64,000 nt of DNA from Lepidurus packardi (Eukaryota > Arthropoda > Branchiopoda > Notostraca > Triopsidae). The stretch covers positions 62,001-126,000 of the forward strand of contig JAKZAN010000009.1 in the NCBI GenBank assembly GCA_023053545.1. The letters are read 5' to 3'. The notes under the pieces were generated by a model, which saw only the letters and a list, made by a program, of their open reading frames with translations, searched no databases and had not been told where the DNA came from. This document shows positions 52,141-63,356 of this stretch, piece after piece. Both the position numbers and the translations under genes were made by a program. How positions within the stretch are numbered: position 1 is the first letter of the stretch; the number at the start of each line of letters is the position of its first letter.

Positions 52141-52465
52141 GTGGAACTCTTAAAACCAACAGTTGTTCGGATTCAACATAACATTTACCTCAGGTAACCT
52201 CACCCCTCACTTGGAAAATACAGAAAAGTGTCTCTTAAAATTTGCATTTTTATATAATTATCTTATCTTATATCTTATCTTTTAAGATTTTTTATTGGGG
52301 CAAAAACATCTTATCTTATCTGGGTTTTTTTAAGATAGTATCTTTATCTTAAGGTTTTGAAATAAAAAAAAAGTATCTTTTATCTTTATCTTATCTTTTT
52401 TATTTTAAGATAAGTTATCTTTATCTTTTCTCTAAAAAAAAAAGATGAGAAACACTGCTCGCCAA

Positions 52466-53148
52466 TAGCCAAACCTAAACTGGTTTCAATAAATATTGGA
52501 GACTTAAAAAGGCTACAACCCTCCTTATTTATCCAACCTACCTCAAGTCTCTTTATCTTTTTTTCTGCAATCTACCCTAGCTAAACCTAAACCGTATTCA
52601 GTAAATATCGAAAAGTTAAACGGCAAACCCTCACCATCCACTCTCAGACAGCTTTCCTTTTTTAACCCTACAACTTAGCCTACCAAAACTTAAACTGACT
52701 TCAATAAATAAAAAGTTAAACAGATTTAACTCTACCTATTATCCACTCCACCTCAGCTCAGTTATCCTATAAGTATAATTCCACTAAATAACTATAATTC
52801 CTCTCCACATAGATAGAAATATAATTTTTATCATCAAACGCAGTACAAGTCGAACATTAAGAACTTCAACAGAGAATCCACATAAAAATAGTATACACAA
52901 CCAAAACCTCTCCATTCGTTTTGATTACATAAGTAAGACAAATACAAACAAAGAAAAAAATATTCTGTTTATACAAACTAACCACTTATGACTGTCTTGT
53001 CGAACATTTTGTTTTTTCATTGACTTCGCAAATGAAAAACCTTCCATAAACAAACAACAAACAACATAACATTTACACAAAAAAATGTATAATACTTCTC
53101 ATTTAATCCACCCCGGACATAGGTCCGGCATCTATCTTTCTATACTAG
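52466..53148. other. AC-rich region before the RPA-like gene
   Basis: No frame supported. G-poor on the plus strand. It probably holds the leader of the next gene, which opens at a TACTAG acceptor at 53,148. Confidence 0.4.
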
Positions 53149-54315
53149 GTGCTGCTTCCCTCAAAAATGACTACGCCAATTGCTACAGGATTCATCCAAG
53201 AAGTCAGTGGTCTAAGAAACAGCATCTCGCCCTCTAAATCCGGTGACAAAATCAATAAACACTTCCGCTTCTTCCTTCAAACTTCCGAAACCACACATGA
53301 AGAATGCATTTGTTTTGCCGAAGGAGCTTACTCCAGGATACACCGCTATGAAAATACGAAGACTCCTGTAGAAATCTATCCACCACCAAAACCCCAGCAA
53401 CAACCAGGAATTTCAAACCCAAGCAAGCATGCAAGATACGATATCATAAAAATATCACACGCGGTTCAGATAAAAGAATGCAAAAATCCTCCTCAATATC
53501 CCTTTACGAAGAGAACACTAGTGGATGGTACAATTCAAGATTGCTTCACTTTCAATCAGCGATTCCGCATAAAAGTCACGGTGACAAACATAATTCAAGC
53601 AGAAAGTGCAAAAGCCCACAAGATAGTCAAAATAGCGGATCATTCTGCCCAAAGTCATTTCTGCTTATGGCCAAATCAAACACACGAGCTTGAAGTAGGA
53701 TGCACATATTTCATAACAGATGTTAGAGCCAATGAAGATTTTAACAACATCACACTAACACAACACTCGGAAGTAAGCAAAGTAAATTCACCCACTACTC
53801 CAACAATTGCTCCAACAAATGAAGAATCCCCCAAAACGGAATTATCACACTTCGACTACACCAGTGTGTCACTCGTTCACTCTTGCATTGCGTGTAATAA
53901 ACCCCTCGACAATCCGATTGCAACTGGCAAGCTCACAATCACTTGTTCAAGCTGCCACCGTACACAACTCGTTAAACACATCACTCGCACACTCCAAGTC
54001 AAAGTCGGATATTTCGACTCCAAAAGCACAATGGATATAGACATTCCACAATGTTCAGTCACCAAATTGCTCAACATTCTAGGTAAAACCGACATCCTTA
54101 CCGAAGAATTGATTGAAATAGTAGAAGCCACATTGCTCACGGAAGGCGACTTTCTGTACGAAGTGAATTTGAATACTCATCAAGTAACAAATATTACACA
54201 AAAACAATCAACTCAATATTCTTCCAGTACTGATGAACCCAACAATATCGATAATAATTTCAATCTTGATAACTCTTCCAACATTGATGCTAGTAAGTCT
54301 TCCGACAACTATTAA
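53149..54315 (+). CDS. RPA-like protein of the outer Helentron or a relative
   Basis: A 382-residue protein from ATG 53,167 (the exon opens at an acceptor at 53,148). OB-fold wording includes ATGFIQEVSGLRN and HKIVKIADHSAQSHFCLWPN, followed by a zinc ribbon (CIACNKPLD near 240, CSSCHRTQ near 259). It is the same family as the Helentron 2 RPA but clearly diverged, with a Ser/Asn-rich C-terminus. The position inside the outer Helentron bounds suggests it is that element's single-strand-binding protein, although in Helentron 2 the gene order is RPA then Rep, the reverse of here. Confidence 0.75.
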   Translation: MLLPSKMTTPIATGFIQEVSGLRNSISPSKSGDKINKHFRFFLQTSETTHEECICFAEGAYSRIHRYENTKTPVEIYPPPKPQQQPGISNPSKHARYDIIKISHAVQIKECKNPPQYPFTKRTLVDGTIQDCFTFNQRFRIKVTVTNIIQAESAKAHKIVKIADHSAQSHFCLWPNQTHELEVGCTYFITDVRANEDFNNITLTQHSEVSKVNSPTTPTIAPTNEESPKTELSHFDYTSVSLVHSCIACNKPLDNPIATGKLTITCSSCHRTQLVKHITRTLQVKVGYFDSKSTMDIDIPQCSVTKLLNILGKTDILTEELIEIVEATLLTEGDFLYEVNLNTHQVTNITQKQSTQYSSSTDEPNNIDNNFNLDNSSNIDASKSSDNY

Positions 54316-54424
54316 AGTGTTCAACAGATAAATGTTGTATTTTGAATGTATTCATTTCTACAAGACAAGACAAGAATTGCTTAAATTTCCGAAACAATAC
54401 TGAAAACATTTAAGAATTTTCTAT

Positions 54425-54890
54425 ATCTAATCAATGGAAGGATTACAATGGAATCCTACTGATATATCATTTATGAAAGTTTCTCCTCAACTTAGAATTT
54501 TAATATTATAATATTAAAATTCTAAGTTGACGAAATTTAATATGTACACAATACGGTATGCCGCATTGTGTATTTTCTATATCTTTTCTATATCTTACGT
54601 ATTTTCTATACCAAATCAATAGAACAATTCCAATACAATCCTAGTGATATATCATTCCTAAAACCTTCTCCTCAACTCAGAATTTTAATATTATAATATT
54701 AAAATTCTAAGTTGACGAAGTTTAATACACAATACGGTATGCCACATTGTGTATTATCCTAAATTCTATTTTTGCTTCGTTCCCTGTTTTCTTGAAGCTT
54801 TTTCTTTGCATCATTTCATATACTAAATTCTATTTTTGCTTCGTTCCCTGTTTTCTTGAAGCTTTTTCTTTGCATCATTTCATATATTTT
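54425..54890. repeat. Duplicated palindromes and 60-bp tandem repeat after the RPA gene
   Basis: Two copies of a roughly 165-bp unit (about 54,425-54,590 and 54,597-54,765). Each contains a perfect palindrome around AATTTTAATATTATAATATT and a second small hairpin ACACAAT...ATTGTGT. A 60-bp unit with GCTTCGTTCCCTG is then repeated twice (54,769-54,828 and 54,830-54,887). All non-coding. Confidence 0.8.
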
Positions 54891-55620
54891 CTAAGCTTTT
54901 ATTCGATGGCTTAGCCTTTACAACCTCTCAATCTATGAATATCTTTTATAACCCTGTTAATTCTACTGTCCTGTTCATTCTACCGCCAATTTTCGAAAAG
55001 ACGTGCGATAAATTACACACCATTCAATAATTTGAGAATAATCTATTTTGAAACCATCTATAACAATTACGCAATGCCTACCTAAATCAAGAGAAAAATA
55101 TACCCTGTGTATGTGTAAAACACATCAAAGCTTTGCACTGCTTTATGTGTTATGTAAAACACATAAAACTTTGTATAAAACACATCGTATTCCTTTGTTT
55201 GATCAACGTGCAATACATAATCGGATATAAACGTTCTTACTCTACATTTTGATTTCTTCCATTAAGTTCTTAAATTACCTAAATAATCCTTCTAGAATAC
55301 CTAGACTTTTCCCTGATCTGCTTTTCCCGTTCCTTGAACATTATTTCGTTTGTTTCTCTGGCTATTCGATTAACTACAGATAGAATCAACCGGCATACAT
55401 CTTTCCACGACCACGACTCTCGAGACCGTTCAGCCTGGGTTATACTTCGCGTCAGCCGACCTGTAACTGAAGTGTCGTGCTGGACAATCAGTTCCGCTTG
55501 TATTACTATTTGATGATAACCTTTAGCATTATATAACCAATATCTTATCAATTAATCAATGCACTGTAGATTTTAAGACCGTACCTTTCCTTCTGATCCT
55601 TCAATCAATTGTGCTTGGCA
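54891..55620. other. Region without clear gene
   Basis: Repeats of AAAACACAT-type strings at 55,110-55,190. A minus-strand frame at 55,279-55,551 lies between plausible splice signals, but no domain could be assigned and an upstream exon did not fit in frame. Confidence 0.35.
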
Positions 55621-56776
55621 TTAAGGCCCCGGTTCACCAACTTTGGAGATTTTTTTCGATCATAGATGGCACTAGTGTTTTTTCTTAATTTAGCTCCTCT
55701 ATGTTATATTCTTAACAACAGATGACAGTATCTGCAACTAGCGCGAAACTTGAAAGTTCGTGGACAGTGCGTTGTAGGTAACGCCCACTAAATATAGGAT
55801 CAAGACTTACCTACACTATTATTGGATACGGGTCTGTCATTGGCTTATTCAAGTAACACGGACAAGTTTAGTATAAGCGTTTCTTGGAAATTTATGTGTT
55901 ATTAAAAAACATGAGATTAGTCTGGTGCATTTTACAATTTTTTGCAAATATTTTGCAAGAAAGATTAAATTATACTATTACTGTAGTGATACTGATTTTC
56001 TGGATTTTTCTTAAATTTTAACATTTTTATACACAATTTAATTTCCATAACGAAGGCTTTCATTGATTACAATTAACTTATTTTCCTTTCAAGAGTAAAA
56101 CATTGCAAAATCAAATCGCACCACTTATGAAGTACAAAATAGAACGGTCTTATGTGTTGTGCATTGAATTAAGAATAAATGAATTGCGAGCAGTGTAGTA
56201 ATCATTTAATTTTTGTAATGGAAAATAATAAAACAGCAAACAATTTAAAATTAACTTTGAAATCACTACATGCGACTACAGGGCTAAAATTATTGGAACT
56301 AATTATGTCTGGAATAGCAATGTAAAGTGGATTACGTTCAAGTTGAATGGTATAATTGAAATGCATTTACTCAAACGAAAAACAATAAAGAAACTACTTC
56401 AATTAATACCGTATATTAGTGCTTTTACATTTGACATACACCTCTATATTTTTTTTCTTTACGTACACCGAAAGGCAGGGTATTTACACTGACCGGTGTA
56501 GGAAAAGGTAATGTCCCGTGTGACACGGCAGTCCCAAGACAATTGCATTTCATATTGAACAGACACCAATGAGCAGTAAGATTCGCTGTTTCCTCGTTAC
56601 TTTGGCCTTATATTCATAGCCTGAAGTGGTAAAGAAAGGAAAATAACAACATGATCATACTTCATCAGCATTATTATCTGAGAACTTGTCTTACGAACAG
56701 TTGTGATAAGAGCAAAATTGTATTGTATTTCGTGTTTCGTATACTGAAAGTTTTAATTTTACGTGAAATCGAAATA

Positions 56777-59530
56777 ATGGGTAACAGACAATTGGCTACA
56801 CGTTCTAAGAAGAAACGAAAAACTCCAAAGAGGACCCCTATTCCCGTGGAAAGCGTTCCTACTATTACAGAGCACGATACAAGTGATCGTCAGGTGAGTC
56901 ACGCATGCGATTCTAGTACAAGCGACAATCGAGGGAGTAATTCTGCATTCTATATACAGACTGACGTCATTTCTGTAAGCAGTGACGATATGGATGGCAA
57001 CTACGGCTCTTTCCACCATTCTTTGTGGTTTGAAGGAAACAGAAACGACCAGGCCGAGACTGCGTCCGTACAGTTGAGTACAGAAAAATTCAATGTGAGG
57101 CCGCCTAAGGTGGCTGATGCTTTACAAGGCCGTAGAATAGTTGAATTAGGATATGTAATTCATCGTTCTGCACAAGTAGCCCTCAGGCACAATGCCTTAT
57201 GCTCTTTTGCCTTAGATTTTGAAGGCGAACAGAGTCATGGATTTTTCACGTCCGTAATTCTTTACTGCCCACACTGCGATTTTAGGTGCTTTGTAGACTC
57301 TGCACGGGACCACCGAAAGGGATTCTTGAAAAGAAAGCGGAAAAAAACATGTGATGATGAAAACGATGAAGGGCCCGTGCCGAAAAAGAGTAAACTATCA
57401 ATTAACACTCTAATGACATGGTCGATGATGTCTACCGGTTCTGGGCATCATCAATTAGAAGAAATTTGCGCAATTACAAGTATCCCTTGTATGACCAAAC
57501 ATTTTTATCTTGGACAAGAGGAGCTTGTCGGCGACATGTGGGAAACAGAAGCAAAGTTTGAAATGAAAAAGGCAATGGACGAAGAAATACAAGCTGCTAC
57601 AGAGGAGGGAAACATTGACGACGAAGGGTTCCCACTAATCACCGTTATCGGTGATGGTGGATGGTCCCAACGAAGTCACGGCAAGCGCTATAATGCGAAG
57701 TCTGGTGTAGGCGTGCTTATTGGCGCTCATACCAATAAACCACTGTATGTTGGAACGAGGAATAAGTTCTGTTCCATTTGCAATGTTGCTCAACGGGCCA
57801 AAAACAAACCGAGATCCCACAAATGCTATAAGAACTGGGACGGGCCCTCAACTGCCATGGAAGCAGATATCCTCTGTTTAGGAATTCGCGAACTCGAGAG
57901 GGAATACAAAGTTCGAATTTCCCATTTTATAGGAGATGGCGATTCCTCTACTTTTAACACAATTTTAGCAAGTACACCTAGGACTCAGAAACTTCCAAAA
58001 AAAATCGAATGCGCGAATCACATAGTGAAAAACTATGCTAATAAGCTCTTTGCCCTAAAAATTCAAAATGCAATGTACAGAAAGGTGCTTTTGAGCTCAC
58101 TGATAGGTAAGCTAACATGTGCTTGCCGCGGGGCTATTAAAGCTAACGCCCGAAAAAAGGGCACTTCAGAAGAACTGTCCCGTGCTCTTGACAATGGGCC
58201 GAAGCATTATTTGATAGATGATCACACGTCGTGTGAGAAACAGTCACCTGGAAAAAAAGGATGTAAATTTGCCGGCAAAAAAAGTAAAGTAAAAAAGAAC
58301 GAAAAGCTTTATCGTGACGTTTGTAAAGCACTTGAGTATGTGAAGAAGAAGAGCCACAGTTTGCTAGTGGAGGTAACAACCAACGCAGCAGAACGATATA
58401 TGTCATTTGTTGCAAAAATGGTAGGAGGCAAACAAATTTTACGATCGCAGAGAGGATCGTATACGCACCGATGTTTTGGTGCGGCTTTGGCTAACATTTA
58501 CGGAAGGAGCTTTCACGTTCATGTGCTAAGGAAGTATAACATTACTTCCGATGAACTGGACAAGTACGAGGCACGACACATAGCCACTACGAGTTCACGA
58601 AAAGCACGTTATGTAAAGTACAGCGAAGAAAAAGCTAGCAATGAGCAGTCAGAAGCTTTTGCCAATGTCGTGGATGACTTTAGTGGTTTAGACAGCCACT
58701 ACGGCCATCCTGATCTTGACGAAGACTCCCTAAATAGGGAAGTTGAACGTATTCGAAAGCAATTGCAACTTAGTAAAGAAGAAATTCTCACTCTTGAAGA
58801 AAAGACGCGGGGGCAGGGAGATTGCGATGATTGGAAAGAGGGTAGAAAAAATCGAATAACCGCCTCCATCTTTGGAACGGTTTGCAAGATTCGGGAATCG
58901 ACCCCTAGGAAAAACGTTCTGAAAAACATTGTTTTGCCAAGTAGCTGGTCAAACGAAGCTACCGAGTATGGGAAACTTAACGAACCCAGGGCTAGGAAGG
59001 CTTATGAAACCAAGAAAAAAATTAATGTCCGTCCGTCTGGATTATGGGTTCATTGCGAGTTTGGATATTTAGGAGCTTCACCGGACGGAATTGTAGGTGA
59101 AGAAGGTTTAATCGAAATTAAATGCCCACAGATTTTGGAGAAAGAGGATAGTATTTATGATTTCATTTCGGTAAAGAAACCAAGCTCAATAGGATTATTG
59201 GCTACTGCAGAACGGAAACTTACACTGAATAAAAAACACAATCATTATTATCAGATTCAAGGGCAACTCGAAGTAACTGATAGAGCGTGGTGCGACTACA
59301 TCGTTTGGTGCCCAAAGGAAATGCACATTGAGAGAATAGAACGCGACAAGAATTTTTGGAACACGGAAATGTTTCCTAAATTAAATCGTTTTTTTGAAAC
59401 CAGCCTCCTTCCTGAACTTGCAGACTCTCGATTGGCTAGAAAGGAAGCTCCACGTGAACCGCAGTTTGTTGTGGATGCTATTGCGGCAAAGAACAGAAAT
59501 TGCAAAACGAAAGGCAAAAAAAGAAAGTAA
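56777..59530 (+). CDS. Kolobok-like transposase fused to YqaJ nuclease
   Basis: A 917-residue single-exon protein. I choose ATG 56,777 because MGNRQLATRSKKKRK matches the start of element A; the upstream 42 codons are probably leader. Features: basic N-terminal NLS, a CxxC zinc motif (YCPHCDF near 163), Mutator-like DDE-fold motifs VIGDGGWSQRSHG near 288 and IGDGDSSTF near 386, then a YqaJ/PD-(D/E)xK nuclease from about 688 (GRKNRITASIFG, GASPDG near 765, IEIKCP near 778, YQIQGQLEV near 825). All nuclease key residues are present. The frame is undamaged. It would act in the nucleus to cut and insert the element at TTAA. Confidence 0.9.
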   Translation: MGNRQLATRSKKKRKTPKRTPIPVESVPTITEHDTSDRQVSHACDSSTSDNRGSNSAFYIQTDVISVSSDDMDGNYGSFHHSLWFEGNRNDQAETASVQLSTEKFNVRPPKVADALQGRRIVELGYVIHRSAQVALRHNALCSFALDFEGEQSHGFFTSVILYCPHCDFRCFVDSARDHRKGFLKRKRKKTCDDENDEGPVPKKSKLSINTLMTWSMMSTGSGHHQLEEICAITSIPCMTKHFYLGQEELVGDMWETEAKFEMKKAMDEEIQAATEEGNIDDEGFPLITVIGDGGWSQRSHGKRYNAKSGVGVLIGAHTNKPLYVGTRNKFCSICNVAQRAKNKPRSHKCYKNWDGPSTAMEADILCLGIRELEREYKVRISHFIGDGDSSTFNTILASTPRTQKLPKKIECANHIVKNYANKLFALKIQNAMYRKVLLSSLIGKLTCACRGAIKANARKKGTSEELSRALDNGPKHYLIDDHTSCEKQSPGKKGCKFAGKKSKVKKNEKLYRDVCKALEYVKKKSHSLLVEVTTNAAERYMSFVAKMVGGKQILRSQRGSYTHRCFGAALANIYGRSFHVHVLRKYNITSDELDKYEARHIATTSSRKARYVKYSEEKASNEQSEAFANVVDDFSGLDSHYGHPDLDEDSLNREVERIRKQLQLSKEEILTLEEKTRGQGDCDDWKEGRKNRITASIFGTVCKIRESTPRKNVLKNIVLPSSWSNEATEYGKLNEPRARKAYETKKKINVRPSGLWVHCEFGYLGASPDGIVGEEGLIEIKCPQILEKEDSIYDFISVKKPSSIGLLATAERKLTLNKKHNHYYQIQGQLEVTDRAWCDYIVWCPKEMHIERIERDKNFWNTEMFPKLNRFFETSLLPELADSRLARKEAPREPQFVVDAIAAKNRNCKTKGKKRK

Positions 59531-61988
59531 ATTATCTCCAAGCGTTACATGAATCAGAAAATGATTTTGAATGAACAAATGAAAGGTTTCTCCTTTTTTT
59601 TTATTAGAATCTTGTTTCAAAACGTATCAAGAAATATTATTATGCAAATGTAAAACATTTACAATTAATTGTCTATCATGGTCGTAAACCATAATACCGT
59701 TACACAGAAGACGTAATTTTGTATCTCAATACCTCTCATAGCGAATTACATAACTGACGAGAGTATCCTCTCCTCAGTTATATAACTCGCGATTTATAAA
59801 CATAACTGTACTGTAACTGGCTTTTATGATCATTTCTACATATTGCACTACATGGATTATTACGTATGAGCCTTATTGATATATGTACCTTCCTCTTCCT
59901 CATTTTGTAATATTTTCTCCCTTATATGTGTTTCTCCTTCCCCATGACTATTGTTTTCCTCATTCTGGTCGCGTATTCCGTAAATAAAGGTTACGATTTG
60001 GTGTGCTTGACAATTATCATATTTGATGTTTAAAATGGGTGGTGGTAATGGACTATATCCATACATAACTTCATGCTAAACTTGATAAACTGAAGCTACG
60101 ACTACTTTTCTCACATGTAAGCCTACCCCAAAGCCAGCTTATCCACTAAAGTCACTGTAAGGTGATCTTCAATGCAGCGTACGCGTAACTGCCGAAGTGT
60201 GCTACAGTGAAGCCCATTCATCACTAATGCTTGCTGTAAGCCACCTACAAAGTTGAACTTTTTTAAAAATGTCTACCGTTCTTCTACACTAAGATCGTGT
60301 TTCACACCGTTTTCATCATGTAAGGTCAACGCGACCGAACAGGTGAAATGAAGTCGCGATTATGTTTCTTCAATGGAAGCCTACTACTGCCGTCATCTAT
60401 AACCACAGTACCGCAATACACTGCCCGAAGAGTACTAAACTGAAGTACAGTAATATACACTTATATGCAAGTAAACTTGATATACAAGTATTAAAATCTC
60501 TTTTGAGCATGTTTTATCTCTTCTTCCAGCGTTTTCCGTCCAAAACTTCAATTGCAACTTGATCCTTATTCCCAAATTTATGGACTATTCGTAAGCCACA
60601 AATAGCCAACTTTGTAAAATTAATCAACATGAACTAGTCATTTGAATATTATGTTATTTTTCGAAAGCTATTCAAGTTTTACATGTTTATACTTTCTTTA
60701 CACGACTACTCCTCTTCATTTCTACATTGGTATCCATTACACAGTTGACCGTGATAAAGATTATATAATTACATGGCGTGCTATAACGGATTTTCATCTT
60801 TCCCCTATCCTTTTTCCTTGTTTTGATTTACACAATTACATTTCGTCCCTAATTTGTTATGTTTGTCAGGCTCATCATGTTTTCTCTGTTTTTTCTACAT
60901 CTTTTCAAAATGAACAATGCATTCTTCACGCAAAATAAGAGAAAATAAGTAATATACGTTTTATTGGTGACATAGAGTATATTTTCTTATGCATCATTAC
61001 GTTATATGCACATCCGACGGAAAGATTATGTGGTAAATAGCCCACATGATCTATAAACAAGAAAAATTAGCCTACACATAAAATTGTAATGAAAAAAAAA
61101 TACTCCTCATAAAAAATTATAACTCTACAGGTTCCTATAAGAGGAACGTACTATAGCTTTCATTTTGAAAGACATACGGTAAAAGAAGAAAGTATTTATA
61201 CAGTAGAATTTTACCTGTTATGAATGTGATACCGCTATAACTATTTTACTATGAAGTAAATAAACAGCAAACATATAATAACCGGCGTAAGTTTCATTAG
61301 AAAAAATAAAAATTTACAGAAAATTCCCTTTCATTTCTTAAGAATTTTGATAGTCTACACAATTATTATGTTTCAAATCACACATATGTTTACTTTACTA
61401 TCGTTATACCAACAAACAAAGTACACCCAGTAGGCGAGGCATACCTTCTATACTATTTTTTCATAGCTAGCTGGATGAAGGAAAGGAAAATAATATTTCC
61501 TACGATACATATTATATTCTCTATAGGCGTGCCTTTGGCGATACCAGGGCTCACTTTTGTCAAGGTCTTTCAGCAATTCCCTTACCCGCCGTTTCCCTGC
61601 ACTGACTTCGACTTTCTCTTATACCCACTGCAAAATGGTGGCAGCACAATTCAGAGGCTAAATTTTGTTAACTCTTGCAGCTGATTTTGAAAAAACTACT
61701 TACCAGATTTTAAAATGACTTGCACTAAAATTCATTTTAAAAAATCTCGCTTCATGTGACGAAGCCCGATTTTTGAAAATATTGCCCAGGACAAAGTTAC
61801 GATATTCATTTCTTAATAGCAAATTTAAAATTAAAAAAAGAAAAAAAAACTCTTCGTCACATGAAGCAGATAAGTTTTCGTTACATTACTGTCAAGAATT
61901 TTTTACAAAATAGTTCATACTTATCGCACAATCGCCTGCAAAAATTAACATGTAATTCGCCCATAAGAGGATAAGCTGAACCGGGGCC
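59531..61988. other. Non-coding right arm of element B
   Basis: About 2.46 kb, AT-rich, with only chance frames. Near the end, CTTCATGTGACGAAG (about 61,751) and CTTCGTCACATGAAG (about 61,851) form an inverted pair that may be a subterminal transposase-binding or structural site. Confidence 0.45.
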
Positions 61989-61992
61989 TTAA

Positions 61993-63356
61993 AGTTCACA
62001 AAACGTTCGAAACTTACCATGAAAGCCTCAACAGAAAAACTAACAATTCACATTGTCATTTCAGAAAACACTTTTACTAATACAACTACATCATTCTTAA
62101 CCTAACACGTTCCTCTATGACAGGCCTGTCCAACTTCTGACCCACTGAGAGCCACGATACTACGCAAGCATCAACCCGGAGGCCGGACAAGTCCGTTAAC
62201 CGGGAGAGGGGGGGGGGCATTATATACTTCTGATAAAATAACATGAAAGCTTTCGATTTTTCAACTTTCCTGCGATTACACAAAGTTATTTTATTCCTTA
62301 GCTATACCTTCAGCAAAAGTATAGACCTAATACATGAAACAGTGTAAATTCCCGAATACTTTTGTCGAAGAGGTCGGGGGCCGGATAAAAGCATCTCGGG
62401 GTCCGGATCTGACCGGCGGGCCGCCAGTTGGATAACCCTGCTCTACGACTTCCCCAGCTCTATACATACGTCAAGTTCAAAATCGACTTTCACTTCCACA
62501 CACTCCGACTTTAAAGCCAACCTCACACAATAAAAAGCCAAGAAGTCATCAAAAGCCACCAAACTGTCTTCAAAACCCACTTCCTAAAATTCACTTAGCT
62601 AAACCATACCTTCTTTCCCATACCCTTACCATTAGGAACAAATTTACGCAATAATAATCAAGACAGAGCCACATAAACATAATTTAGCCTGAAAAACTAT
62701 TTACAACTACCATTAAAACAAAACCCTGTATATTTTGAAATAAATTTCGCTATACATTTCATACAATCCCCTCATTACAAACTACCGCTATAAAGGATAA
62801 TCAAAATAAGAAGCACATACTACAAAGAAATATGGCCTGTCATATCTAAACATAAAGAAATAATTATTTACCACTCTTCATATTAAATTTTCAAATTCAT
62901 ACAAAAGATGTTACATTTAAACCTTCTTTACGACAAACTTCAAGACTAAACTTACGTCAAACAATGTTTCATACAAAAGCCTATTTTCTTTACTCGTCAA
63001 CACTTCCATCACTTTCATCTCAATTAATCATATTTAGCATTAATAGCAATTAATCCTACTTTTTCTCCTACTTCTCGACGGTATAAACCAGCGTAAATAA
63101 ACAATTGATTAACACAATTACCCACTTCTCATTAAATACATAATTTCAAGTTACTCGACTCCTTGAAATCAATATTCACATTTTCATGCAAAAAACACCC
63201 TTCCTAACTTTTATTATCTAACTACATCAAACTTAGATTTATTACTCATATCATTTACACAATCAAAACTTCATCCAACTACAGCAGTCACAAAACGAGA
63301 AGCCCATTTACTACTGCCATCTCCTGGCTTTTCCAGTTACACTCTTCTCGACCTCA
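61993..63356. other. AC-rich region without gene
   Basis: No supported frame. It contains a hAT-type MITE (62,121-62,440). From 62,450 the plus strand is G-poor, as in the Helentron 2 3' region, which fits the 3' part of a Helentron. Confidence 0.45.
62121..62440. mobile_element. hAT-type MITE, 320 bp
   Basis: Ends CAGGCCTGTCCAACT and, inverted, CAGGGTTATCCAACT are typical of Charlie-like hAT MITEs. Flanks CTCTATGA (62,113-62,120) and CTCTACGA (62,441-62,448) are an 8-bp target duplication with one mismatch. Non-coding. Confidence 0.85.

Larger units (their letters stand above)
51203..52457 (+). mobile_element. hAT transposon remnant, 1.26 kb
   Basis: Ends CAGTGTTTCTCATCTTTT and inverse are classic hAT termini, and CTCGCCAA is duplicated exactly on both sides (51,195-51,202 and 52,458-52,465), the 8-bp hAT target duplication. 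ATAAG-type pentamer repeats line both inner flanks (51,221-51,390 and inverse at 52,255-52,450). It keeps only the transposase C-terminus and contains a BEL/Pao fragment, so it is non-autonomous. Confidence 0.92.
55625..61988 (+). mobile_element. Kolobok-like element B, 6.36 kb, apparently intact
   Basis: Terminal inverted repeats GGCCCCGGTTCA at both ends, flanked on each side by TTAA (55,621-55,624 and 61,989-61,992). TTAA duplication is typical of Kolobok and piggyBac; the transposase is Mutator-like and not piggyBac, which points to Kolobok. One long open frame lies between. Long non-coding arms flank the gene: 1.15 kb to the left, 2.46 kb to the right. Nothing visible argues against it being autonomous. 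Confidence 0.85.

Noticed and set aside
55279-55551. A 90-codon minus-strand frame with possible splice signals, faintly like Myb/SANT-type proteins.
   Set aside because: The candidate upstream exon does not join in frame and the domain likeness is too weak.
59860-60938. Small frames in the right arm of element B as possible second genes.
   Set aside because: AT-driven composition and no counterpart near element A.
55621-61992. Element B as a piggyBac transposon because of TTAA.
   Set aside because: The transposase carries Mutator-like GDGGW and GDGDSS motifs and a YqaJ domain; no piggyBac pattern.
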